Assembly: GCA_001580565.1 (NCBI GenBank)
Contig: LRBF01000267.1
Span: 1 to 64,000, forward strand
Length of the DNA stretch: 64,000 nt
From: Caballeronia megalochromosomata
GTDB taxonomy: Bacteria; Pseudomonadota; Gammaproteobacteria; Burkholderiales; Burkholderiaceae
Direction: 5' to 3'
Below, piece by piece: positions 8,813 to 17,328 of this stretch; the first letter of the stretch is position 1; the number at the start of each line of letters is the position of its first letter. Under the pieces are notes generated by a model that was not told the DNA's origin, did not search any database, and saw only the letters and a program-made list of their open reading frames with translations. Made by a program: the position numbers and the translations under genes.

Positions 8813-10897
8813 ATGGCAGTGGACTACGCGATCCGCGGCGGCATCGCCGTCATCACGCTCGACAATCCGCCCGTCAACGGGCTCGGGCATTCGACGCGCC
8901 TTGGCATCGTCGAAGGCATCGAGCGTGCGAACGATGACGCCGACGTGCGCGCCATCGTCATCATCGGTGCGGGCAAGGCGTTTTCGGGCGGCGCGGACAT
9001 CACCGAATTCAACACGCCGAAAGCCACGCAAGAGCCGACGCTCATGACCGTGATCAAGGCGCTGGAAGCGAGCGCGAAGCCCGTGGTCGCGGCCATTCAC
9101 GCGGTCGCCATGGGCGGCGGTCTCGAACTCGCGCTCGGCGCGCACTACCGCGTCGCCGCGCCCGGCGCGCAGATCGCGCTGCCGGAAGTGAAGCTCGGCC
9201 TGCTGCCCGGCGCGGGCGGCACGCAGCGCCTGCCGCGCGTGCTCGGGCTGGAGACGGCGTTGAACATGATCGTGTCGGGCGCGCCGGTGCTGTCGGAGAA
9301 GCTCGCGCAAACCGCGCTCTTCGACGAACTCGCAGAAGGCGATCTGCTGGAACGCGCGCTGTCGTTCGCCAGTCAGGCGGCTGAACGAGGCGGTCCGTAT
9401 CCGAAGGTGCGCGAGCGCAAGATCGCGCATCCGAACGCCGAGGGTTTCATTCAGTTCGCGCGGAATGGCGTCGCGGCGGTCGCGAAGCATTTTCCGGCGC
9501 CGCACAAGTGCATCGATGCGGTCGAAAAGGGCGTGAAGGAAGGTTTCGAGCGCGGTCTCGCGTTCGAACGCGAATGCTTTCTCGCGCTCGTGCAGACGCC
9601 CGAAAGCCGCGCGCTGCGGCACGCGTTTTTCGGCGAGCGCGCGGCCGCCAAGATCGCCGATGTGCCGTCGAATACGCCTGTCAGGAAGATCGAGCGCATC
9701 GGCGTGATCGGCGCGGGCACGATGGGCGGCGGCATCGCGATGAACTTCCTCGACGCGGGCCTGCCTGTCACGCTGCTCGAAACGAAGCAGGACGCGCTCG
9801 ACCGCGGGCTCGCCACGATTCGCCGCAACTATGAGGCGCAGGTCAAAAAAGGCAAGCTCGCGCAGGAGAAGGCCGAAGCGCGCATCGCGCTGATTGCGCC
9901 GACGCTCGCCTACGCCGATTTGGCGCACGCAGACCTGATCATCGAAGCCGTATTCGAAGAGCTCTCCGTGAAGGAGCAGGTATTCCGCCAGCTCGATGCC
10001 ATCGCGAAGCCCGGCGCGATCCTCGCATCGAACACATCGACGCTCGATCTGAACCGGATCGCCGCGTTCACGAAACGTCCCGGCGATGTGATCGGCATGC
10101 ACTTTTTCAGCCCCGCGAACGTGATGAAGCTGCTCGAAGTCGTGCGCGGCGAGAAGACGGACAAGGACGTGCTCGCCACCGTCATGCAGCTCGCGAAGAA
10201 GATCAGGAAGACGGCGGTGGTGTCGGGCGTGTGCGATGGCTTCATCGGCAACCGGATGGTCGAGCAGTATCTCCGGCAGGCGCTCTTCATGCTGGAGGAA
10301 GGCGCGCTGCCCGCGCAGATCGACCGCGCGATCGAGAAGTTCGGTTTCGCGATGGGACCGTTTCGCATGAGCGATCTCGCGGGCAACGACATCGGCTGGG
10401 CGATCAGAAAGCGCCGCTATCTGGAGCAGCCGGATCTGCACTATTCGGGCGTCGCGGATCGCCTGTGCGAAATGGGCCGCTTCGGGCAGAAGACCGGCGC
10501 GGGCTGGTACGACTATCAGCCGGGCAAGCGTGACGCGGCGCCGTCGAAACTCGTCGACGACATGATCGTCGCGTATTCGAAGGAACGCGGCGTCGAGCGG
10601 CGCAAGATCACGGATGACGAGATCGTCGAGCGTCTCGTGCTCTCGCTCGTGAACGAAGGCGCGAAGATTCTCGAGGAAGGCATCGCCGGCAAGGCGTCGG
10701 ACATCGACATGGTCTATCTGACGGGCTACGGCTTTCCGCTCTGGCGCGGCGGCCCGATGCTGTACGCGGACACCATCGGTCTCTACAACGTGGAACGCGC
10801 GATGCGCAAGTACGCGAAGCAAGCCAACGGCGAAGCGTGGCGGCCTGCCGCGCGCGTGACCGCGCTCGCGCAATCGAATGGACGCTTCAATGACTGA
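8813..10897 (+). CDS. Fused enoyl-CoA hydratase / 3-hydroxyacyl-CoA dehydrogenase (FadJ/FadB type)
   Basis: The 694-residue bifunctional beta-oxidation enzyme hydrates trans-2-enoyl-CoA and oxidises L-3-hydroxyacyl-CoA with NAD. The N-terminal crotonase domain (about 1-190) has the oxyanion segments SGGADITEF and AMGGGLELALG and the PEVKLGLLPGAGGTQR motif with the catalytic glutamate. The dehydrogenase domain starts near residue 295 with IGVIGAGTMGGGIA (NAD fold), followed by SNTSTLDL and GMHFFSPANVMKLLE with the catalytic histidine; C-terminal helical HAD repeats follow. The start at 8813 has AGGGAGA upstream and gives the expected N-terminus. Its 3' end overlaps the nicotinamidase start, so the two are translationally coupled. 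Confidence 0.93.
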   Translation: MAVDYAIRGGIAVITLDNPPVNGLGHSTRLGIVEGIERANDDADVRAIVIIGAGKAFSGGADITEFNTPKATQEPTLMTVIKALEASAKPVVAAIHAVAMGGGLELALGAHYRVAAPGAQIALPEVKLGLLPGAGGTQRLPRVLGLETALNMIVSGAPVLSEKLAQTALFDELAEGDLLERALSFASQAAERGGPYPKVRERKIAHPNAEGFIQFARNGVAAVAKHFPAPHKCIDAVEKGVKEGFERGLAFERECFLALVQTPESRALRHAFFGERAAAKIADVPSNTPVRKIERIGVIGAGTMGGGIAMNFLDAGLPVTLLETKQDALDRGLATIRRNYEAQVKKGKLAQEKAEARIALIAPTLAYADLAHADLIIEAVFEELSVKEQVFRQLDAIAKPGAILASNTSTLDLNRIAAFTKRPGDVIGMHFFSPANVMKLLEVVRGEKTDKDVLATVMQLAKKIRKTAVVSGVCDGFIGNRMVEQYLRQALFMLEEGALPAQIDRAIEKFGFAMGPFRMSDLAGNDIGWAIRKRRYLEQPDLHYSGVADRLCEMGRFGQKTGAGWYDYQPGKRDAAPSKLVDDMIVAYSKERGVERRKITDDEIVERLVLSLVNEGAKILEEGIAGKASDIDMVYLTGYGFPLWRGGPMLYADTIGLYNVERAMRKYAKQANGEAWRPAARVTALAQSNGRFND

Positions 10898-11540
10898 GAC
10901 GAAACCCGTTGAAGATGTATTCCTCGTCGTGGACGTGCAGTACGACTTCATGCCGGGCGGCGCGCTTGCGGTCGCGCGCGGCGACGAAGTCGTTCCCGTC
11001 ATCAACCGGCTTGCCCGCGCGTTCTCGCACGTCGTGCTGACGCAGGACTGGCATCCGCGCTCGCATGTGTCGTTCGCGGCGAATCACGCAGGCCGTCAGC
11101 CGTTCGAGATGATGACGCTGCCTTACGGCGAACAGGTGCTGTGGCCGGTTCATTGCGTGCAGGACACGCAAGGCGCGGCGCTGCATCGCGATCTGCATGT
11201 GCCGCACGCGCGGCTCGTGATTCGCAAGGGCCATCACGAGCACGTCGACAGCTACTCGGCGTTTCTCGAAGCGGATCGCGTGACGCCGACAGGGCTCGAC
11301 GGTTATCTGCGCAATGTCGGCGCGAAGCGCGTGTGGATCGCGGGCCTCGCGACCGACTATTGCGTCGCGTGGTCCGCGCTCGACGCGCGCGCGGCGGGCT
11401 TCGACGTGATCGTGATCGAGGACGCGTGCCGCGCGATCGATCTCGACGGCTCGCTCGAACGCGCATGGCAGGACATGCGCGACGCAGGCATTCAACGTGT
11501 GAAGTCAGAAGACATACTCAAGGCAAGGGAGACGACATGA
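10890..11540 (+). CDS. pncA: Nicotinamidase/pyrazinamidase
   Basis: The 216-residue cysteine hydrolase converts nicotinamide to nicotinate for NAD salvage. Catalytic triad D15, K113 and C158 and metal ligands D53, H55 and H88 are all visible (VDVQYDF, TQDWHPRSH, IRKGHHEHVD, TDYCV). The start ATG at 10890 overlaps the preceding fadJ-type stop (10895-10897); an alternative ATG at 10878 would add four residues. The stop overlaps the thiolase ATG by ATGA. Both junctions are coupled, placing NAD salvage inside a beta-oxidation operon, plausibly to support the NAD-dependent dehydrogenase step, although that link is inference. Confidence 0.93.
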   Translation: MTETKPVEDVFLVVDVQYDFMPGGALAVARGDEVVPVINRLARAFSHVVLTQDWHPRSHVSFAANHAGRQPFEMMTLPYGEQVLWPVHCVQDTQGAALHRDLHVPHARLVIRKGHHEHVDSYSAFLEADRVTPTGLDGYLRNVGAKRVWIAGLATDYCVAWSALDARAAGFDVIVIEDACRAIDLDGSLERAWQDMRDAGIQRVKSEDILKARETT

Positions 11541-12715
11541 CCGATGCAGTGATCGTATCGACGGCGCGCACCGCGCTCGCGAAATCGTGGCGCGGCGCGC
11601 TCAACATGACCCACGGCGCGACCCTCGGCGGCCATGTGACGAAGGCCGTCGTCGAGCGCGCGGGCATCGATCCGGCGCGCGTCGAGGACGTCATCATGGG
11701 CTGCGCGAATCCCGAAGGCGCGACCGGCATGAACATCGCGCGGCAGATCGCCTTGCGCGCGGGGTTGCCGGTCTCGGTGCCGGGCATGACGGTGAACCGC
11801 TTCTGCTCGTCGGGCTTGCAGACGATCGCGCTCGCCGCGCAGCGCGTGATGGCGGGCGAGGGCGATGTGTACGTCGCGGGCGGCGTCGAATCGATCTCGT
11901 GCGTGCAGAACGAGATGAACCAGCACATGCTGACCGATGGCTGGCTGAACCAGCACAAACCCGAGATCTACTGGTCGATGCTGCAGACCGCCGAGAATGT
12001 CGCGAAGCGCTACGAAATATCGAAGGCGCGCCAGGACGAATACGGCGTGCGCTCGCAGCAACGCGCGGCGGCGGCGCAGGCGGCGGGAAAATTCGCCGAT
12101 GAAATCGTGCCGATCACCGTGCTCGCCGGCATCGCGGACAAAACGACGGGCCGCATGTTCACGAAGGAAGTGACGCTCGCCGCCGACGAAGGCATCCGCG
12201 CCGACACGACGCTGGAAGGCGTGTCGAACATCCGCACCGCGCTGCCGGGCGGCGTCATCACGGCGGGCAACGCGAGCCAGTTTTCGGACGGCGCATCGGC
12301 GTGCGTCGTGATGAACGCGACGCTCGCCGAGAAAGAGGGGCTTGCGCCGCTCGGCATCTTCCGCGGCTTCGCGGTCGCGGGCTGCGAGCCGGACGAGATG
12401 GGCATCGGTCCGGTGTTCGCCGTGCCGAAACTCTTGAAGCGCGCGGGCCTGTCCGTCGACGATATCGGCTTGTGGGAACTGAACGAAGCGTTTGCCGTGC
12501 AGGTGCTCTATTGCCGCGACAAGCTGGGCATTCCCGACGAGCGCCTGAACGTGAACGGCGGCGCGATCGCGGTCGGGCATCCGTACGGCGTCTCGGGCGC
12601 GCGTCTGACGGGCCATGCGCTCATCGAAGGCAAGCGGCGCGGCGCGAAGTTCGTCGTGGTCACGATGTGCATCGGCGGCGGGCAGGGCGCGGCGGGACTC
12701 TTCGAAATCGTGTGA
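11537..12715 (+). CDS. Acetyl-CoA C-acyltransferase (thiolase)
   Basis: The 392-residue thiolase catalyses CoA-dependent cleavage of 3-ketoacyl-CoA, or its biosynthetic reverse. The acyl-accepting cysteine C90 (NRFCSSGL), H348 (GHPYG) and C378 (CIGGGQG) form the canonical active site, and NEAF (ELNEAFAVQ) is present. The length of about 390 is usual for FadA/PaaJ/PhaA-type enzymes. Its ATG overlaps the pncA stop. Downstream of the fused hydratase/dehydrogenase, it supplies the last beta-oxidation step. The residue pattern is closer to degradative FadA/FadI-like enzymes than PhaA, but exact specificity is uncertain. Confidence 0.92.
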   Translation: MTDAVIVSTARTALAKSWRGALNMTHGATLGGHVTKAVVERAGIDPARVEDVIMGCANPEGATGMNIARQIALRAGLPVSVPGMTVNRFCSSGLQTIALAAQRVMAGEGDVYVAGGVESISCVQNEMNQHMLTDGWLNQHKPEIYWSMLQTAENVAKRYEISKARQDEYGVRSQQRAAAAQAAGKFADEIVPITVLAGIADKTTGRMFTKEVTLAADEGIRADTTLEGVSNIRTALPGGVITAGNASQFSDGASACVVMNATLAEKEGLAPLGIFRGFAVAGCEPDEMGIGPVFAVPKLLKRAGLSVDDIGLWELNEAFAVQVLYCRDKLGIPDERLNVNGGAIAVGHPYGVSGARLTGHALIEGKRRGAKFVVVTMCIGGGQGAAGLFEIV

Positions 12716-12786
12716 CGGTTGCGCGCGGCTTCGCCGCGCGGCGATTTTTGCTACGCTTCAGTTCTCGTTCGATAACAGGAGTCGCC

Positions 12787-13089
12787 GTGCTACGTCACAT
12801 CGTCATGTGGAAGCTGAAGGAAAACGCCGAGGGCGCGGGCCGCGCCGAGAACGCCCAGAAGCTGAAGGCGAAGCTCGAAACCTGCCGCAGCATCGTGAAG
12901 GGGCAAGGGCATTTCGAGGTCGGCACCGCGCAGCCGGGTTTCGATTGCACGTATGACGTCGTGCTCGTGTCCGACTTCGACGACAAGGCCGCGCTCGAGG
13001 CCTATCAGGTGCATCCGAAGCATCAGGCGCTGAAGGACTTCGTCGCGGCGATCCGCGAAGACCGGCAGTGTGTCGATTACGAAGTGTGA
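12787..13089 (+). CDS. Dabb-family stress-responsive A/B barrel protein
   Basis: This 100-residue protein has a GTG start chosen for the AACAGGAG ribosome site 6 bp upstream. The opening LRHIVMWKLK and the closing HPKHQALKDFVAAIREDRQCVDYEV-type region (conserved His and DY) are characteristic of the Dabb dimeric alpha-beta barrel (PF07876). Members include plant stress proteins and a polyketide cyclase (olivetolic acid cyclase type); most bacterial ones have no defined activity. It lies between thiolase and thioesterase genes in the acyl-CoA cluster, 71 bp after the thiolase and 5 bp before the next gene. Confidence 0.85.
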   Translation: MLRHIVMWKLKENAEGAGRAENAQKLKAKLETCRSIVKGQGHFEVGTAQPGFDCTYDVVLVSDFDDKAALEAYQVHPKHQALKDFVAAIREDRQCVDYEV

Positions 13090-13094
13090 GCGCG

Positions 13095-13574
13095 ATGTCC
13101 TCTTCCGATAAATCGGCGGGCAACGTCTCCATCGAAAGTCCGTTCATCGACACGCTCGGCGTGCAGCTCATCAAGGCCGCCGATGGCGAGAGCGAAGTGC
13201 GCATGCCGCTTCAGGATGCGCATCTGAACACATGGGGCATCGCGCACGGCGGCGTCACGATGACCCTGCTCGACGCCGCGCTTGCGCTCGCCGCGCGCAG
13301 CGTCGCGGGCGATGGCATCGGCGTGGTCACCGTCGAGATGAAAGTCAACTTCATGCAGCCGGGACGCGGCGAGTTGCGCGGCTACGGCCGCGTGCTGCAT
13401 CGCTCGACGACGATGGCCTATTGCGAAGGCGAGATCCGCGACAGCGAAGGACACTTCGTCGCGAAGGCGCTCGGCACGTTCAAGTACATGAAGCGGCTCG
13501 CGGTCGGACGCGACATCGTCAGGCAGAAGATGCGTTCCGATCCGAAGGCGACGCCCGGTCCGAGCGACGCCTGA
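13095..13574 (+). CDS. Hotdog-fold acyl-CoA thioesterase, PaaI-like
   Basis: The 159-residue single hotdog domain has the PaaI-type active-site helix NTWGIAHGGVTMTLLDAA (HGG followed by Asp) and the MKVNFMQPG strand. It should hydrolyse acyl- or aryl-CoA thioesters and release CoA, a common housekeeping activity beside CoA-dependent catabolism. The ATG at 13095 is preferred over 13068, which would overlap the Dabb gene by 22 bp. There is no targeting signal. It sits in the middle of the acyl-CoA cluster; its natural substrate is unknown. Confidence 0.88.
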   Translation: MSSSDKSAGNVSIESPFIDTLGVQLIKAADGESEVRMPLQDAHLNTWGIAHGGVTMTLLDAALALAARSVAGDGIGVVTVEMKVNFMQPGRGELRGYGRVLHRSTTMAYCEGEIRDSEGHFVAKALGTFKYMKRLAVGRDIVRQKMRSDPKATPGPSDA

Positions 13575-13602
13575 ACCCTCATATCCGCGAAGGAGAATCC
13601 CC

Positions 13603-14607
13603 ATGGCAGACGCACAGATCAACCGCCAGATTTTGCTCGTGTCGCGCCCACAAGGCGAGGCGTCGGTGTCGAACTTCAAGCTGGTGGAAACGCCGCTCGC
13701 GCCCCTCAAGGACGGCGAAGTGCGCGTGCGCAATCACTATCTGTCGCTCGATCCGTACATGCGCGGCCGTATGGACGACGCGAAATCGTACGCCGTGCCG
13801 CAGCCGCTCAACGAAGTGATGATCGGCGGCACCGTGGGCGTCGTGAGCGAATCGTGCAATCCGGCGTTCAAGACGGGCGATAACGTCGTCGGCGTGCTCG
13901 GCTGGCAGGAATTCGGCACGTCCGATGGCCGTGGCCTGAACAAGGTCGATGCGTCGAAAGTGCCGCTCTCCGCGTATCTCGGCGCGCTCGGCATGCCGGG
14001 CGTCACGGCGTGGTACGGGCTCAATCGCATCATCGAGCCGAAGGCGGGCGAGACGGTCGTCGTGTCGGCGGCGAGCGGCGCGGTAGGCAGCGTCGTCGGA
14101 CAACTGGCGAAGGCAGCCGGATGCCGCGCGGTGGGCATCGCGGGCGGTGCGGAGAAGTGCCGCTATGTCGTCGAGACGCTCGGGTTCGATGCGTGCGTCG
14201 ACTACAAGGCGGGCAGGCTCTATGAGGATCTGAAGGCCGCGACGCCCGATCGCGTGGACGGCTACTTCGAAAATGTCGGCGGCGAGACGCTCAACGCCGT
14301 GCTCGCGCGCATGAACGCGTTCGGGCGCGTCGCGGTGTGCGGCATGATCTCCGGTTACGACGGCAAGCCTTCGCCGATGGACGCGCCCCGGCTCATTCTG
14401 ACGCAGCGGCTCAAGCTGCAGGGCTTCATCGTCTACGAACATCTGGATATCTGGCCGCAGGCGCTGAAGGAACTGAGCGAACGCGTCGTCTCGAAGAAGC
14501 TGCATTTTCGCGAGAGCATCGCCGAAGGCCTCGAGAATGCGCCCGAAGCGTTCCTCGGCCTCTTGCGCGGAAAGAACTTCGGCAAGCAACTCGTGAAACT
14601 CGTCTGA
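13603..14607 (+). CDS. NADP-dependent MDR-family oxidoreductase (CurA/YncB-like)
   Basis: The 334-residue zinc-independent medium-chain reductase has an N-terminal GroES-like part with SLDPYMRGRMDDAKSY, typical of the leukotriene B4 dehydrogenase/CurA subgroup. The nucleotide-binding Rossmann segment GETVVVSAASGAVGSVVGQL lies near residue 150. These enzymes reduce the C=C bond of alpha,beta-unsaturated carbonyls with NADPH. AAGGAG precedes the start, 28 bp after the thioesterase. In this cluster it could handle unsaturated acyl or enone intermediates, but that is inference. Confidence 0.9.
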   Translation: MADAQINRQILLVSRPQGEASVSNFKLVETPLAPLKDGEVRVRNHYLSLDPYMRGRMDDAKSYAVPQPLNEVMIGGTVGVVSESCNPAFKTGDNVVGVLGWQEFGTSDGRGLNKVDASKVPLSAYLGALGMPGVTAWYGLNRIIEPKAGETVVVSAASGAVGSVVGQLAKAAGCRAVGIAGGAEKCRYVVETLGFDACVDYKAGRLYEDLKAATPDRVDGYFENVGGETLNAVLARMNAFGRVAVCGMISGYDGKPSPMDAPRLILTQRLKLQGFIVYEHLDIWPQALKELSERVVSKKLHFRESIAEGLENAPEAFLGLLRGKNFGKQLVKLV

Positions 14608-14624
14608 AACGCGAAGGAACGCAC

Positions 14625-15485
14625 GTGGAACGCTTCGAAGGCAAGGTTGCCGTCATCACCGGCGCGGGCAGCGGATTCGGGCGCGAGTTCGCGAAAGAAG
14701 GCGCGGCGCTCGGCATGAAGCTCGTGCTCGCCGATCTCGACACCGCCGGACTCGCCGCGACCGTCGAAGCGGTGCGTGCGGCAGGCGGCGACGCGATCGG
14801 CGTCACGACGGACGTGTCGGACGCCGCTCAGGTCGACGCGCTCGCGCGCGCGGCGCTGGACACTTTCGGCGGCGTGCATCTGCTCTTCAACAACGCGGGC
14901 GTCGGCGCGGGCGGCTTCGTGTGGGAGAACAGCGCGAACGACTGGCAGTGGGTCTTCGGCGTGAACGTGATGGGCGTCGCAAACGGGCTGCGCGCGTTCG
15001 TGCCGATCATGCTCGCGCAGAACGAGCCGGCGCATATCGTCAATACGGCGTCGGTGGCGGGCCTGCTCGCCGCGCCCGCGATGGGCGTGTACAACGCATC
15101 GAAACACGCGGTCGTCGCGCTCACCGAGACGCTCCATCACGACTTGCGGCTCGCGGGCGCGTCGCTGATCGGCGTGTCGCTGCTGTGTCCCGCGTTCGTG
15201 CCGACCGGCATCGCCCACGCCGAACGCGCGCGGCCCGAGGCGCTTGCCAACGATGCGCCTTATACCGCCTCGCAAAAGCTCGCCGCGCGGCAACTCACCA
15301 GAGCGGTGGAGGGCGGCAAGCTTTCGGCGCGCGACATCGCCGGGCTCACGTTCGACGCGGTGCGCGAAGGGCGTTTCTATGTCATCACGCATCCGGCCAT
15401 CATGCCGTCGGTGCAACTGCGGCTCGACGACATCGCGCAACTGCGCAATCCGACCGACCCGATGTCGCTGAAACAGCCGCGTTAG
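14625..15485 (+). CDS. Short-chain dehydrogenase/reductase
   Basis: The 286-residue classical SDR uses a GTG start (AAGGAA upstream). It has the TGxxxGxG cofactor motif (TGAGSGFG, residues 12-19), NNAG, and the catalytic Ser with Y-x3-K (SVAG ... YNASK). A conserved acidic residue after beta-2 (LVLADLD) favours NAD(H). The substrate is unknown; in this setting a 3-hydroxyacyl or alcohol intermediate is reasonable. It begins 17 bp after the MDR gene, so both are likely on one transcript. Confidence 0.88.
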   Translation: MERFEGKVAVITGAGSGFGREFAKEGAALGMKLVLADLDTAGLAATVEAVRAAGGDAIGVTTDVSDAAQVDALARAALDTFGGVHLLFNNAGVGAGGFVWENSANDWQWVFGVNVMGVANGLRAFVPIMLAQNEPAHIVNTASVAGLLAAPAMGVYNASKHAVVALTETLHHDLRLAGASLIGVSLLCPAFVPTGIAHAERARPEALANDAPYTASQKLAARQLTRAVEGGKLSARDIAGLTFDAVREGRFYVITHPAIMPSVQLRLDDIAQLRNPTDPMSLKQPR

Positions 15486-15535
15486 CGTCGCGTGCTTCGT
15501 GGCATCATCGTGCCCCTTTGACATTCATCTTGCCG

Positions 15536-16489
15536 ATGCCGCTCAATCCGAAGATCGCGCAAATCCTGGAGATGGTCGCGCGCGCCAATCGACCGCCGTA
15601 TCACATGCTCACGCCGCAACAGGCGCGCGCCGCCTACGCGATGAGCGCGCAGATCCTCGACATCGCGCCGTTGCCCATGCACGGCATCGAAGACCTGCGC
15701 ATTGCGGCGCGCGATGGCGAAACGATCGCCGTGCGCATCTATCATCCGGCCGAGCCGAACTGGGCCGAGCCTGCCGCGGCGCTCATGTATCTGCACGGCG
15801 GCGGCTTCACGGTCGGCAGCGTGTCGACGCATGACGCGCTGTGCCGCAAGCTCGCGCACGACGCGGGCTGCGCGGTCGTGTCGGTCGATTACCGCCTCGC
15901 ACCCGAGCACCGGTTTCCCGTAGCGGTGAACGATGCATTCGACGCGCTTCAATGGCTCGCGCGCGAAGCGCCGACGCTCGGCATCGATCCGGCGCGGCTC
16001 GCGATCGGCGGCGATAGCGCGGGCGGCACGCTCGCGATCGTGTGCGCGGTGCTCGCGCGCGATGCGGGCATCGATTTGCGGCTGCAACTGCTGATCTATC
16101 CGGGCACGAGCGCGTGGCAGAAGAGCGCGTCGCATGCGCGGCTCGCCGAGGGTTATCTGCTTTCCGGGGAGACGATCCAGTGGTTCTTCGCGCAATATCT
16201 GCGCGACGACCGCGACCGCGACGACTGGCGTTTCGCTCCGCTCGATGCGGCGGGCGGCGTCCCGGACTTCAAAGGCGTCGCGCCCGCGTGGATCGCGGCG
16301 GCGGATCACGATCCGCTGTATGACGAGGACATCGCATTCGCGGCCAGATTGGGAGAAGCTGGCGTGCCGGTCAAGCTCATGCGCTATGAAGGCATGATTC
16401 ACGAGTTCTTCAAGATGGGCGGCTTCGTGCCGGAAGTCGCCGAGGCGCATGCCGAAGCGGTGAGGGCGTTGCGGGCGGCGTTCGAGTGA
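15536..16489 (+). CDS. Alpha/beta hydrolase, HSL-type esterase
   Basis: The 317-residue esterase of the hormone-sensitive lipase family (type IV) has the oxyanion motif YLHGGGF (residues 85-91), nucleophile S161 in GDSAGG, the acid in a DPLYDE loop and H in MIHEFF. There is no signal peptide, so it is a cytosolic carboxylesterase for short acyl esters. The start at 15536 gives the conserved MPLNPKIAQILEM opening. It ends the plus-strand acyl-CoA cluster, with only 5 bp to the convergent NRDE gene. It could supply carboxylic acids to the acyl-CoA ligase. Confidence 0.88.
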   Translation: MPLNPKIAQILEMVARANRPPYHMLTPQQARAAYAMSAQILDIAPLPMHGIEDLRIAARDGETIAVRIYHPAEPNWAEPAAALMYLHGGGFTVGSVSTHDALCRKLAHDAGCAVVSVDYRLAPEHRFPVAVNDAFDALQWLAREAPTLGIDPARLAIGGDSAGGTLAIVCAVLARDAGIDLRLQLLIYPGTSAWQKSASHARLAEGYLLSGETIQWFFAQYLRDDRDRDDWRFAPLDAAGGVPDFKGVAPAWIAAADHDPLYDEDIAFAARLGEAGVPVKLMRYEGMIHEFFKMGGFVPEVAEAHAEAVRALRAAFE

Positions 16490-16494
16490 TGCGC

Positions 16495-17316
16495 TCAGCC
16501 TTCGATCTCGAACGCAAACGCCCGCTCGAACTTTCCCGGCCGCACGATGCGATGCGAGCCGTCATCGTCGCTGCGTTCCTTCACTTCCAGCGATAACCCG
16601 CCCGCCGACGGACTCACGCGCAACGCCGTCGTGCTGCGCGTCCCATAATCGGCCGATTCGATGAACGCCGCCGACAGCACGCGCTCCCGCTCGATCGAAA
16701 GCCCCGTCGACGGCAGATGCTCGTCGTTCGCGATACGCGGATCGCGCAACGTTTCGATGAGCACGTCGAGCGACGGGCGTTCGTCGGCATGAATCAGATC
16801 GCACAATGCCTCGCGTTGCGCGACGAGTTTCGGCCACGGCGTATTCAGCAGGCTGTTCGACAAGCCGTGCACGCCGCTGTCGAGCAGGGCGGGCGGCGCG
16901 TCGGCGCGATTGCCGTACCAGCCGAGTTCGCGTCGCGTGAAATCCGCGCACAGCAGGTTGAAGCCGTTATACCGATGGCCTTCCTGTGCCACGCGCTGCA
17001 GGTAGTCGAGCGGCGCCAGTCGCTCGCCCGCGAGAAACGCGCTCACCAGCGTGCCGCGCGTCGGCGCGTCCGGCTTCATGTCGCCGGGCGCGCGATAGTT
17101 CGTGAGCGCGGCGAAGCGGCCATCGCGCGAGAGACCGAGCCACGTCCCGCCGCCCGTCAGATCGCGGCCCGCGAGCACGCCGGGCGCATCGGTCCACCAG
17201 TGCATCGGCTCGGCATCGCGGCGAAAGAATTCGTCGCGGTTGGCCGAGAGCGTCAGCAACGCGCGGCCGTTTTCATGAGAAGCCGCGGGCTGCCAGTCGA
17301 AGACGATCAGACACAT
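16495..17316 (-). CDS. NRDE (TANGO2-like) family protein
   Basis: This 273-residue protein opens MCLIVFDWQP and carries the eponymous Asn-Arg-Asp-Glu motif (SANRDEFF) near residue 28, then GRDLTGGGTWLG and TNYR, all hallmarks of PF05742. The second-residue cysteine suggests an Ntn-hydrolase-like nucleophile. Eukaryotic TANGO2 is linked to metabolism and haem or lipid trafficking; the bacterial role is unknown. It follows ygfZ by 12 bp on the same strand and is probably co-transcribed with it. Confidence 0.87.
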   Translation of the reverse strand: MCLIVFDWQPAASHENGRALLTLSANRDEFFRRDAEPMHWWTDAPGVLAGRDLTGGGTWLGLSRDGRFAALTNYRAPGDMKPDAPTRGTLVSAFLAGERLAPLDYLQRVAQEGHRYNGFNLLCADFTRRELGWYGNRADAPPALLDSGVHGLSNSLLNTPWPKLVAQREALCDLIHADERPSLDVLIETLRDPRIANDEHLPSTGLSIERERVLSAAFIESADYGTRSTTALRVSPSAGGLSLEVKERSDDDGSHRIVRPGKFERAFAFEIEG

Positions 17317-17328
17317 GCGCGTGTCACC

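Noticed and set aside
8768..11005. 745-codon minus-strand frame opposite fadJ
   Set aside because: It overlaps two well-supported genes completely and has the Arg/Ala/His-rich composition of an antisense shadow.
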